From Erigeron canadensis (taxonomy: Eukaryota; Streptophyta; Magnoliopsida; Asterales; Asteraceae), in contig NC_057765.1 of NCBI RefSeq assembly GCF_010389155.1, forward strand, positions 4,836,001 to 4,900,000: a stretch of 64,000 nt of DNA, written 5' to 3'. Position 1 is the first letter of the stretch; each line of letters begins with the position of its first letter. This document shows, in pieces, positions 54,026 through 64,000 of the stretch. A model generated the notes under the pieces. That model saw only the letters and a list, made by a program, of their open reading frames with translations, did no database searches and was not told the DNA's origin. The translations under genes were made by a program, and so were the position numbers.

Positions 54026-54213
54026 GTTTCTAATTTTGTCTATGATAAAGATTTTTAGATAGAATGTATAATTGATTGTGTGTAATAAGTTATGACATTT
54101 TGTGGAATGAAAATGTAATTTATCTTATTTCAATACAAATACATTTCATCTTTATTATAATTATCATGATTATTCTTTCTATTCTGGTGTTCATTTTGTG
54201 TAAATTTAAATAG
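54026..54213 (+). other. Predicted intron within C accessory ORF
   Basis: 188 nt, very AT-rich, from TTCAG/GTTTCT to TTAAATAG. Removing it joins the two accessory frames exactly in phase (S-D-D-P-D-Y-T) and skips the TAA at 54031. The downstream frame lacks its own ATG near its start, which supports splicing. Confidence 0.55.
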
Positions 54214-55319
54214 ATGATCCAGATTATACAGATTTATTCTTTGATGGTGATGAGCTCGAGGAAGGCGAATTTGTCCCTGAACCAAATCTAGATATATTCA
54301 AGAAGCCTTATGGGTTTGATGAAGTATGGGACTCAATTCCTGAAGATCCGTTGATTGAAGAGAATAGAGTGTTGGATCAGAAGAGATCAGATGTTAGGGA
54401 AAGAATGCTTCAAGTCCCATTCAGCAGCCTAACTCAACTTCTACATTTTGTTGTGTATGCTAAGAATGGTGATGTGTCGATTCCATCTGACTATGAGATT
54501 AATGTGACAAGACCATTCAATTCAAATGATTTTCCAGTTCCTCTCAGAGATGATGATTCATTACATATTGTTGATCGACGTGTTCCCGAGAAAAGAGTGA
54601 ATGATTGGATAGTACATAGGGAAACGTGGAAACCAAATTTGTATTGGACTCATATCTCAGATAAAGATGCTGCAAAGTACAAGACAATCATCTGGAGTTG
54701 GTTTTATGATGATGAATTGAAGTTGTTTGTGCTTAAAAGATCAGAAGGTTGTCAGTACTTAGCGTGGTGTGAGAGACATTTCAGAAGTTTATGTGAAGAA
54801 GATTTACATGAGCTTGGAAATAACTGGATCATCAATCCAAGCGATGATGGCTTAGCTGATGTTGTTGGTAAGAATCTCAGAAAAGATTTCTGGTTAAGGA
54901 AGAACATGAAAGATTCAGATAAACCACAGTTTAAGATTGAGCCAAAATCGAAGAAAAGAGTGGTTAAGCCAGATAAAACAGTTGAGTTTGTTCAACATGA
55001 TATTAAGTGCATGATCAAGGTGCCTGCCAAGAAATGGGCACAAGATGTCTTGGACAAGATGGATAATTGGGAAATTGATCGAAATTCTGGTGAAGCCAAG
55101 ATGTATGCAGATTCAAAGAAGAAGATTTTGTTGAGAAGAGTTTATGATCCGATGCAGCTGGTGAACTTCTCAAGAAATGATCTGAGAAAGTTGTACGATA
55201 CAGAGTGTTCGTTTTTGCCATTTTGGAAGCATGAAGAAAGTAGATATCGTAAGATACTTCAACTCTGCTTACATGAAGATATTCATGCAAATAGCAAAAG
55301 ATTGTTGTTTGATGAATGA
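54214..55319 (+). CDS. C accessory ORF, second coding exon (C-terminal domain)
   Basis: Open over about 368 codons to the TGA at 55317-55319. It begins acidic (LFFDGDELEEGEF), then NDWIVHRETWKPNLYW, TIIWSWFYDDELKLFVLKRS, FRSLCEEDLHELG, a basic KSKKRVVKPDK segment, KKWAQDVLDKMDNWEID, VYDPMQLVNFSRNDLRKLYD and SRYRKILQLCLHEDI. The pattern of a strand-rich D-G/K-x-F-x-L block followed by F-x-x-L-x-x-E-D-L resembles the second domain of the D accessory protein (YMITEARFNLLSAEDLIFL, then NPRGVVFV and LDEL). I therefore read both as the same two-domain protein. It ends 38 bp before the polypurine tract. Confidence 0.6.
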
Positions 55320-55357
55320 TCAGATTTTGAAGACTAAGAATCGAAGGTGCTGCTGTC

Positions 55358-55366
55358 AAGGGGGAG
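55358..55366 (+). other. Polypurine tract of C
   Basis: AAGGGGGAG immediately before the 3' LTR. Similar tracts occur upstream at about 53802 (CAAGGGGGAG) and 53944 (CGAGGGGGAG). Confidence 0.85.
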
Positions 55367-55368
55367 TT

Positions 55369-55998
55369 TGTTGATGCACGTTGATGTGACAACAGCAACT
55401 TAGATTTGATATGTCGTTTAGATTAAGACATTATGTTAATTTGTGTCGTATCTATATATGTAATTGATAGATTATGGACTTTATGTTTTGGTAATGATCG
55501 ATTACATGTTTTGGTGTTATATATATGTGTTATGTATGATGTTTGTTGTGTGATATACAAGTACAAACATAATATGTGTTAGGATTCCATAAGATGAAAC
55601 ACTTAGGAATATAACCAAGTAACGAAGATAAGGTATATCTTCGTTAGGGGCAAACGAAGATAAACTTCGTTTGGTACAAACGAAGATTAACTTCGTTACA
55701 TGGGCTGGGCAGCTAAGTTCGTAAGAACAAAGCCCAGCAAGCCCAGTTCGACCTGAAACATATATATACGAATGAATACCCTAATAATGACAACACATTC
55801 GACATACACGTACTCCAGACATCTAAGTTCGTTCTATAGCTTATAGAAATGAATATAGCATCATACGGCTGATCATTTACTTAATAATTAGCGATATACC
55901 CGTTTACTAATCAAACTAGTTATCTCGTGAGGATTCCGCACTCACGACATAATCATAGACGATCTCGAGAGCGATCTGTAGCTATCGAGGGACTCACA
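55369..55998 (+). repeat. 3' LTR of copia C
   Basis: About 630 bp starting TGTTGATGC two bases after the polypurine tract. It contains AACGAAGATA-n-TATCTTCGTT (55621-55645), CAAACGAAG-n-CTTCGTTTG (55651-55673), AACGAAG-n-CTTCGTT (55679-55697), and a TATA box TATATATA at 55761-55768. The right end near 55998 (GACTCACA) is uncertain because no primer site follows; the next base already belongs to B2. Confidence 0.8.
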
Positions 55999-56120
55999 AT
56001 TTGTGAGGAAGTTAATTGTCTTTAATAGATAGATTTTATTTTCATTTTAGTCTTATTTTGTTAGTTTCTGGTGCGGTTAACGGTATTTCTTGTGGTGAGT
56101 GTGCAGGTGCTTTGTAGTTG

Positions 56121-58144
56121 ATGAACACAAGAGCCTCTGGTAGACCTCTGCTTAGTCCTCAATCTAATCCAGGGAGAGCCAGACGACGCTTACTTAGATC
56201 AAACAACACGGAACCCTCAAACACCGCAAACATTGATTCAAACACCGAAAACCGTGACCACCCGAACGTAGATTTGGATCAATATTATTCAAAGAAAGCT
56301 TCAACGTCCGAGGTGCGCTCAAGTCCTAAATTCTCCGAAGGTAGTGGGTTGTTCAAAACTGGTGATAGTTTAGGGGAAGAAGATAATCGGGATAAAACTG
56401 ATCAACAGGATTTAACCGAGATTCCTAGAGAAAATCCTCAGGCAACTCAACCAGTCAGAGCCAGGAAAATGGGTGATAGAGAGCCGGAAAACCCCAATAA
56501 CCGTCTTTACGGTGACCGTAGGATAAATATCCCTACTAATAGGGGCACTCCTATTCGCCTTCCAACCACCGGAGTAAACTTTTCTCTTAAAGGAAGTCAT
56601 TTGAAAAGTGTGAAGGAGGAGAAATTTGATGGGGTGACGAATAATGATCCATATGGGCATTTGGAAAGGTTCGAGAAGATTTGTAGGTTCTATCACTATG
56701 GCGCGAACCAAGACAGTTGGAGAACCTATAAGGACTCAGAGACAGTTGGAGAATAAGATCCGATCATTCACTCAAGATCCAGGGGAAGATGTAGTGGATG
56801 CCTGGAAACGATATAAGGAGATGATCAGGAATTGCCTAGGAAACAATCTGAACACGGAAGCAGTGGTTGAGATCTTCTATGATGGGTTGCCAAAGAGAAC
56901 TAGAAGGGAATTAGCTGGGGCATTTGGAGGTAGTTTGAACAATGTCACCCCGGCTGAAGGATACAAAATCTTGGATGATATGGCCAAGGAGTTCTCTGAT
57001 CGCGATGAGGTTGTAAGCAAGAGAACTAGTGGTAAGACTGTGGCAAAGTTGGAGAGTAGTGAAGAATCAAGCTTGGTTGCTGAAGTCAAAGCCCTCACAA
57101 AGCAGATGAACGAGAGGTTTGACAACCAAGATGTGAGATTCAAAAGCATTGAAAGGGATGTTAAGGTGATTGCTGATGGGTGTGACTACTGTGGGGACAT
57201 GCATTATTCAAAAGATTGTCCGGATAAACCAGCTCAGGAAGTTAACTATGTCCAGAATCCGCAAGGGAACTTCAGTCAGGGTACCGGTTATCAAAATCGG
57301 TCATCAGGTACTTCTTTTCCTTCGTCTAATTTTAATGCTAATAATTATGGTTTTAGTGGAAGCAGGTTTAGTAGGTTCAACAGTCAGCAAAATGCAAATG
57401 CGGAGTTGAGAGACATCATGAAGGATTTGGTAGGCGCTCAGAAAGCTACCAGTGAGAAGATGGCCTCTTAATGGGATGCTATGACTGCTAGGTTGGATGG
57501 ATTGGCAAATAAGCTTGAGCAAAGTTCGAAGAGTACTCAAGCAACGTTTCAGGATATCGAGGCTAAACTTGAAAGGCTAGGAACATCAAATAGGCAGCCC
57601 GGTACATTACCGAGCAATACCCAGCAGAATCCTAAGCCTCAGCAAAATAGCCAAGGATTAGGAGCCAAGTATAGCCACCCGAACGCTAGAAATGAGCAAG
57701 TCAATGCAATCACAACAAGAGCAGGTAACACTTATAATTCTGCAAACCCATGGCCTAATGATGTTACTCCTCTTGTGCAGGTTGATGCCGATGGAACCGT
57801 TGATGATGAGGTTGAGATGGAACTGGAACCCGTCGTGAAGACACCGGCCGTTCCATCCAAGACTGCTGAGAAGACTCCTGTTGAGAAACCACCAGTTAAA
57901 CCGTATCAGCCAAAGATACCTTTCCCTCAACGATTGAGGAAAGCGAAGATCAAGGAAAATTTAAAAAGTTTGTTGATTTAATTCAAAATGTTAACATAAC
58001 TGTTCCTTTAGTTGATCTTCTTGCAGGTATGCCAAATTATGCAAAGTTTCTCAAAGATCTTGTTTCGGATAGGAAGAAGTTAGAAGAGGCAAAGAAAACT
58101 GTACTGAGTACCGAGGTGTCAGCTATCATCAAGAATGAGATTCC
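56121..58144 (+). pseudogene. gag of element B2
   Basis: ATG 56121 opens a frame without the B1 frameshift (RASGRPLLSPQSNPGRARRR). At about 56712 roughly 117 bp of gag core is missing and replaced by about 13 bp matching sequence just downstream (CAGTTGGAGAA). The gag frame is regained at 56644-57471. Knuckle CDYCGDMHYSKDC is near 57184. TAA replaces Gln at 57469. A base lost near 57962 shifts the linker before the protease, and a deletion at 58144 removes the protease entirely. Confidence 0.83.
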
Positions 58145-58162
58145 TTGATGCGGGAATCAGCT

Positions 58163-60799
58163 ACCATAAATTTTATTGATGATTTTAAACCGGTTGTGCA
58201 AAGGCAACGTAGATTGAACCCGAACATGAAAGATGTGGTAAAAAAGGAGATAATTAAATTACTTGATGCGGGAATCATATTCCCCATTTCGGATAGTTCA
58301 TGGGTAAGTCCGGTGCATTGTGTGCCGAAAAAGGGCGGGATGACCGTAGTTTTGAATGAAAAGAACGAATTGATTCCTACTAGAACTGTCACGGGGTGGA
58401 GGGTATGTATTGATTATCAGAAATTGAATGATGCAACCCGCAAAGATCACTTTCCTTTACCCTTTATTGATCAAATGCTCGAACGGTTAGCCGGAAACGA
58501 GTATTTTTGCTTTTTGGATGGGTTCTCCGGGTACTTCCAAATACCCATTGACCCCAAAGACCAAGAAAAGACCACGTTTACTTGTCCCTATGGCACTTAT
58601 GCTTATAGGAGGATGCCATTTGGTCTTTGCAATGCTCCCGGAACTTTTCAAAGATGTATGATTGCCATTCTTCAAGACATGATCGAAACCTCCATGGAAG
58701 TTTTCATGGATGATTTTTCTGTTTTTGGTAGTTCATTTGAGAGTTGTTTAGAGAGTCTTGATAAAATGCTTGAAAGATGTGAAAAGGCACATTTGGTTTT
58801 AAATTGGGAGAAATGCCATTTTATGGTAAAGGAGGGGATTATGTTGGGACATAAGGTTTCTAAAGCAGGTCTAGAGTTTGATAAAGCAAAAATTGATGTT
58901 ATCGCCAAGTTACCTCCACCTACTAATGTCAAGTCAATTAGAAGCTTTTTGGGTCATGCCGGTTTTTATCGTAGGTTCATAAAAGATTTTTCGAAAATAA
59001 CCCGGCCAATGACCAAGTTGTTGGAAAAAGATGTCCCTTTTGTGTTTGATGATGATTGTCTTAACGCATTTAACTTGTTAAAAAAAGAGTTGATTAATGC
59101 ACCAATTATGATTTCACCCAATTGGTCATTACCTTTTGAGTTAATGTGTGATGCTAGTGATTTTGCCTTAGGGGCCGTTTTAGGCCAAAGGGAGGATAAA
59201 CATTTCCGTCCCATTTCTTATGCTAGCAAGACTTTGAATCCGGCCCAACAAAATTACACCATGACCGATTACACCGACCATTCCGCATTGAGGTACTTGT
59301 TTTCCAAACAAGATGCCAAACCCCGTCTCATTCGTTGGGTTTTGCTTTTGCAAGAATTCGACATTGAGGTAAAGGATAAAAAGGGGGCGGAAAATGTGGC
59401 GGCCGACCATTTGAGTAGGCTCGAAAACCCTCGCCTTGAGGAGTTGCAAGAGCATGAGATTAATGATTATTTTCCTGATGAAGATTTGATGCAGGTACAA
59501 GGAGAAGAAGAACCATGGTTTGCAGACATTGCTAATTATCTTTGTGCTAACGTTCTTCCTGAAGAGATGACATCTCAACAAAAGAAGAAATTCTTTTCTG
59601 AGATTAAGCATTATTTTTGGGAGGAACCGTATTTGTTTAGACTGTGTGCAGATGGGATGATCAGGAGATGTGTTGCCGGTGCTGAAACCCGTGTGATTTT
59701 GGATGCATGCCACCACGGTCCTACCGGTGGTCATTACGGACCATCTGTGACGGGTAAGAAGGTATATGATGCAGGGTTCTATTGGCCCACCATTTTCAGG
59801 GAAGCAAAAACGTTGGTGGAAGTGTGCGATGCATGTCAACGTCAAGGTAATATCACTAGGAGAGACGAAATGCCTCAACAAATGATACAGGTATGTGAGG
59901 TTTTTGATGTGTGGGGGATTAACTTTATGGGTCCTTTTCCTCCGTCACATAAGTGTCTTTATATTTTGGTAGCCGTTGATTATGTGTCCAAGTGGGCCGA
60001 GGCTAAAGCCCTTCCGACTAATGATGCTAAAGTTGTAATTGAATTCTTGAAAAAGTTGTTTAATCGTTTTGGTGTACCAAAGGCCTTAATTAGTGATCGC
60101 GGGTCCCATTTCGCGAATCACCAGCTTGCTAAGGTTTTAAAGAGGTATGGGGTCACCCATAGGTTCTCCACCTATTATCACCCTCAAACAAGCGGCCAAG
60201 TGGAAAACACGAATAGGGCTTTGAAAAGGATCCTTGAAAAGACCGTGCAAGATAACCCAAAAATTTGGGCCAAGAGGCTTGATGATGCCTTATGGGCGTT
60301 TCGAAACGCCTACAAGACTCCAATTGGTACTATTCCATATAAGCTTCTTTATGGAAAAACTTGTCATCTCCCGATTAAGATTGAACACAAAGCCTATTGG
60401 GCTTTGCAAAATTATAATATGGATTTAATCTTGGCTGGTGAAAAAAGGTTTTTGCAGTTGCACGAGTTGGATGAAATGAGGTTGCAAACTTATGACAACT
60501 CCATGCTATACAATGAGCGTACAAAAGCTTGGCATGATAAGAAGATCAAGAGGAAGGAATTTAAAGCCGGTGACAAGGTACTTTTGTTTCAATCAAAGTA
60601 CAAAATCAAAGCACCGAAGCTCAAGTCGAGATGGATTGGACCGTATGTGGTGAAAAGAAGTTATTCGTCCGGATATGTGGAGTTGTATGGCAATGATGAG
60701 AGCTTTATTATGAATGGACAACGCTTGAAGCATTATCATGAAGAAGATGAAGAAAATGCAGAGGTGTTCGAAATTGGTTTTTATCCCATCAACAAGTGA
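58163..60799 (+). pseudogene. pol of element B2 (RT, RNase H, integrase; protease deleted)
   Basis: Open over 884 codons (58145-60799) with RT intact in frame: [30 protein letters not shown]. RNase H lost 72 bp (24 codons) at about 59267, removing the TEKELLVVV block that holds a catalytic Glu. Integrase keeps SDRGSHF, QVENTN and RWIGPYVVK, but, like B1, reads [10 protein letters not shown] (Asn at 59921). Without protease, with a damaged RNase H and the Asn substitution, it cannot be autonomous. Confidence 0.87.
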
Positions 60800-60813
60800 A
60801 AGTAAAAGGTGAT

Positions 60814-60869
60814 CGAGTCAAGCTAAGGACTCGTTAATAAATTAAGCGCCTCTCGGGAGGCAACCCGAG
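60814..60869 (+). promoter_or_regulatory. Post-pol two-hairpin module (B2)
   Basis: Same stems as B1: CGAGTC-AAGCTAAG-GACTCG (60814-60833) and CTCGGG-AGGCAA-CCCGAG (60852-60869); the linker differs by one base. Confidence 0.75.
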
Positions 60870-61165
60870 TTTGTTTCATTTTATTTTTCATTTTATCTTG
60901 TCATTTTCTTTTCCTAAAATCAAAAATCCATAAAAAGTTTAAAATTTATAAAAAGCCAAAAAGATTTTGTTTATTTCCTTTAGTTTCAATCATTTTTCAG
61001 TTTTTAATGGTTTTGTATCAAGAATTGCAGGTCCGAAGGTCATCCTGGGCGTCGAGGTAAGTAATGTGCAAAGGTAAAGTAAAAGTGCCGTTAGTAAGTT
61101 GTCACTTCAGGTCCTATCTTCGTTAAGTGTCACATGTTCGTTAATTTTGACTAAGCTGGACGCGA

Positions 61166-61495
61166 CTAACTCCCGTTACCCCTCTAACGGCCGTTAGAGG
61201 GGGGGTTTGTGATTTCCCCTGTAACTGCCAGTTAGGAAAGTAACGCCCGTTAGTTGGCTTTGCTTTTGTCACGACCGTTAGCTGGATAACGACCTTTAGA
61301 CCCCTTGTTGTTTTCTAACTCCCGTTACCATGGTAACGGCCGTTAGAAGGTTGTTTCCTGGTTTCCCCTGTAACATCCAGTTAGGGGCCAAACGACCGTT
61401 AGTCTCTCGTTCATTAGTAACGCCCGTTAACCGGTTAATGGCCGTTATACGACACGTTGTTTTGTAACACCCGTTACTCCTGTAACGGCCGTTAC
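61166..61495. repeat. Palindrome array upstream of B2 accessory ORF
   Basis: Same array as B1, including the 20-bp palindrome at 61181-61200. Several copies are more perfect than in B1 (GTAACGGCCGTTA after the CCATG word near 61331; GTAACGGCCGTTAC at 61482), and others less (AAACGACCGTTAG), so the two copies have decayed independently. Confidence 0.92.
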
Positions 61496-61670
61496 ACGCG
61501 AATGGATAGGATAGATAGGGTCATCCATTGTCAGGAAAATCTAAAAAAATCTAATTCTCACACATACACACACACACGAATTGCAGAAAAATAAGGGATA
61601 GCTTTGAGTCTTTGTTTTCTTTTTCTCTTGTCAATCTCCAAATTCCGTGTTCAATTATCAAATTCTTCAG

Positions 61671-62227
61671 GTATGATTCTTCAATCTTTTCTTTTAATTT
61701 TTGTTTTTATTATTGAAGATGATTAGTGTTCTTGGAGATATTATGTGTGAAGGGTTCAACTCAGTTGGGTATGGCTATTGTTATTCATGCTAGATTTCGA
61801 AACCATAGTCATAAGCTTCATAATGCTAGTTGTTTCTTCCCCATTATTTAGTTTAAGTGTGGGGGAAGATTAAAGTTTGTTGAACTAAGAATCATAGATA
61901 ATGTTTGTTACTAGTCACTTAAATTGATCTTGTCGTAATTAGAGTTTAATTTTTCTTTAATTAGGGGATGAATTCTAATGTGATGATTTCTGTGATTATT
62001 TAACAAATATGAGTTTTGAGAATTGGAAAGGATAATGATGGTGGGATTATTTGTATGAAAAATCACTTAAATTGATTTTGTCGAAATTAAGGTTTTTGTT
62101 CTATTATTTAGAGAAAGATTTTAATTAGATGATTTCTGTGATTTAATTTTTGGTTTAAGTTTTTTGTAGACTTGGAAGTCATTACATTGTTTTGTAGCCT
62201 TATATATGTGTATGCTTGATTTTGTAG
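61671..62227 (+). other. Predicted leader intron before B2 accessory ORF
   Basis: 557 nt, TTCAG/GTATG to TTTTGTAG, abutting ATG 62228; both sites match B1. Confidence 0.55.
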
Positions 62228-63688
62228 ATGGCCACCAAGAGACAGCGTGACATGCAAAGGGTTGCCGCTGCTGCTGAAGCTTCAGCCTCAAGAGCTAGAC
62301 AACCGGTAGCTCGAGCCCCCGTCATCCGTACTCCCGAGGAGGTACCCGCAAAGTACCAACCTAATATTACTTTAGATGCGGTGACGCGTAAACCTATTAT
62401 TGCTAATCGTAGGTTAGATTTCGATAACCTGGGGGAGTTAGGGGTAAATGTTGAGGAATTGAACGGATTGTTGACACCCCCTTGGAGGGCCTTGTTCTCC
62501 ATCAACACTAACATCTGGAGACACTTGTGCAATGAATTCTTTAGTTCATTTAGGTTGAATACGGACGAGGGAAGTTGTAAGAAAACAGTTATGACATTCC
62601 ATCTAGGAGGTTAAATTCATTGTATGTCCTACCAAGAGTTCGGGGTCCATTTAGGTTTTTATAGTGAGCATGATGTTCAGAGGGTGGCTTTTACAAAGGG
62701 GATTGTTCAATGGCCTGCATCCATGACTGCAGCTAGGTTTTGGGAGGAGGAGAATTTGAGTGACCAAGAATTCCACTATAATGTCAAACAATCTGCTGTT
62801 CGAAACCCGGTTTACAAGTTGCTTTTGAGAATGATAGCCGAGACCATTTCCAATAGGCATAGTAGTTCAAATAATGCTACTAGCACTGATCTATTTTTCT
62901 TGTATTGCATGGTTCGGAAGGTCTCTTGCAATTTAGCTAGGGCTGTGGCTTTATATTTGTATGAAAAGCGGCATGGTAAAGCCAAGGGTCATGTAGCCGG
63001 TGGTTTCCTTGTTTGTCATTTGGCAAGGCGGATGGGTTTGGTCCAGACGGATCAATTTGGTCTTTTACCGGGTTTTCAAGCTTATTGTCGTAGTGGGGTA
63101 CATGATAGGGTGACAATGATTCGAATGGGTATGGTTAGCCAGAATGAGGACTCGGAGGATGAAGGAGACGATATGGATGCTGAGGACGATGAGGATGAGA
63201 TGGATGAGGAGCCGGATACTGGTGTTGGTGCCTCTGCGCCAACTAGAGGTGCCACCTCTAGCTCACATGCTTTTGATTTTTCAGGTTTAGGGCAGCGTAT
63301 GGACGAGATCTTTCATGGGATCACTGGGATTAACGACCGATTGGACCGCCAGGATGATTGGTTGCGTTTTGTCGGTAGTCAGGTTAACCGAATGGCGTAT
63401 CAGCAGGAGTACTTCCAGCCTTACATGCAGAGTTGGATTGCTTCAGGGTCTCCTCCACAGGTTCCTTCTGTGCCATTACAGGTACTTCCCCAGCAGTTCC
63501 CTCCTCAGCAGCCGTTTATGCCACCGTCGATTTATCCCATCAGCCAGAATGCGTTTGATCACTACTATCCCCAGTACGGTCAGGCGGCCCCATCTGATGC
63601 AGGTACCAGTAGTTCTCAACCGCCTCCCTACAGTGGTGATAGGTACTCTGGAAATGCCTTTGATTTCTATGGCATATTTGGGGGGTGA
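62228..63688 (+). pseudogene. Athila-type 3' accessory ORF, B2
   Basis: Complete counterpart of the B1 ORF. First part 62228-62614 ends at the shared TAA; the frame continues at once from 62615 to the TGA at 63686 without further stops, so a single readthrough or one base change separates it from an intact protein of about 486 codons. Domains: basic Ala-rich start, IWRHLCNEFFSSFRLN, YQEFGVHLGFYS, helical DLFFLYCMVRKVSCNLARAV, acidic run, DEIFHGITGINDRLDRQDDW, Gln/Pro tail ending GNAFDFYGIFGG. Function unknown; no membrane segment that would argue for an envelope. Confidence 0.75.
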
Positions 63689-63824
63689 CGTGATGGTGAC
63701 GGTGATGGCGCTCCTTCAGCTTTTCCTCCTCCTGAGTTTTGAGCATGGATGGTTTTGGTTATTATCATTGATACATTTTTACGTTTTCAGTTTATCCTTG
63801 GATGTGTATTTAATTGTTTGTATC

Positions 63825-63839
63825 CACCTTTGAGAGGTG
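63825..63839 (+). promoter_or_regulatory. Hairpin downstream of B2 accessory ORF
   Basis: CACCT-TTGAG-AGGTG inside flanks GTATC and ATGAGAC. It corresponds to the E hairpin at 6306-6319, with T:A replacing C:G in the stem. Confidence 0.5.
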
Positions 63840-64000
63840 ATGAGACTATTTTCTTTCTCTTGCATGTTGGTTTGATTGCATGGAATTCTACATTGCAGGG
63901 TTTTCTTTTTATATTTACGTTAACGTTTTATTGTGTGTTCGTGGTGATAGCACGTTGATTGTCATATGCATATGCTGGCAGTAAGTTTAGCGCTCATGTT

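Larger units (their letters stand above)
37938..55998 (+). mobile_element. Sirevirus-type Ty1/copia element C (falsely lengthened by the gap)
   Basis: Leader fragment, gag, pol, long spacer, accessory ORF with introns, polypurine tract and 3' LTR. The 5' LTR and primer site are missing: the sequence begins about 95 bp before gag. About 4.2 kb is present twice around the N gap. Gag is intact, pol has a stop and a frameshift. Confidence 0.85.
55999..64000 (+). mobile_element. Athila-type element B2 (5' truncated, continues past window)
   Basis: Starts at TTGTGAGGAAGTTAATTG of the B leader; LTR and primer site are missing. It carries three internal deletions relative to B1 (in gag, gag-protease-RT, and RNase H) but an otherwise longer open pol. 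Nearly identical to B1 elsewhere. The 3' LTR, if present, lies beyond 64000. Confidence 0.87.

Overview
This window is a block of nested, mostly decayed transposable elements from a plant nuclear genome. I see no ordinary host gene. The element types (Athila-type Ty3/gypsy, Sirevirus-type Ty1/copia, a Helitron and a plant mobile domain) are typical of a flowering plant. The long copia accessory protein on the minus strand at 19.6-23.4 kb resembles copia-associated proteins I know from Asteraceae, so an asterid, perhaps a composite, is my guess, not a demonstration. A run of exactly 100 N at 49263-49362 is a scaffold gap.

Layout. 1-1240: Helitron Rep/helicase N-terminal remnant (minus). 1241-2460: copia gag-protease remnant (plus). 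3015-3736: plant-mobile-domain remnant. 3869-5870: mostly unassigned, with a small palindrome cluster. 6240-9417: 3' third of an Athila-type element (E, minus). 9418-19560: a related Athila-type element (A, plus) with an intact 5' LTR whose start interrupts E. 19560-27780: Sirevirus-type copia (D, minus). 27781-37937: a second Athila-type family (B1, plus), whose 5' LTR starts inside the D integrase. 37938-55998: Sirevirus-type copia (C, plus) with intact gag, broken pol, spliced accessory ORF and 3' LTR. 55999-64000: B2, a second copy of family B, running off the window.

Assembly caution. The 4.2 kb left of the gap (45017-49262) and right of it (49363-53569) are the same sequence, differing mainly by single-base indels. 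I read this as two contig ends that overlap but were not merged, so C is falsely lengthened and its frameshifts here are partly sequencing error.

The main observation is a shared cis-architecture. Each well-preserved LTR-element family carries its own short palindrome (ACTGCG-N-CGCAGT in A/E; TAACGG-CCGTTA in B; AACGAAG-n-CTTCGTT in C; AAACC-GGTTT in D). In A, B and C these are clustered in the LTR, and in all families they recur between pol and a 3' accessory ORF. Bases flanking the palindromes vary but often stay complementary. The accessory ORF is preceded by a predicted intron of about 560-635 nt in A, E, B and C. In A and E the start codon sits alone in a 12-nt first exon and the intron carries more palindromes. 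In the Athila-type elements a conserved two-hairpin module follows the pol stop. Palindrome arrays upstream of the TATA box are described for Sirevirus LTRs; their parallel occurrence in Athila-type elements and in the leader and intron of the accessory gene is what I would follow up.
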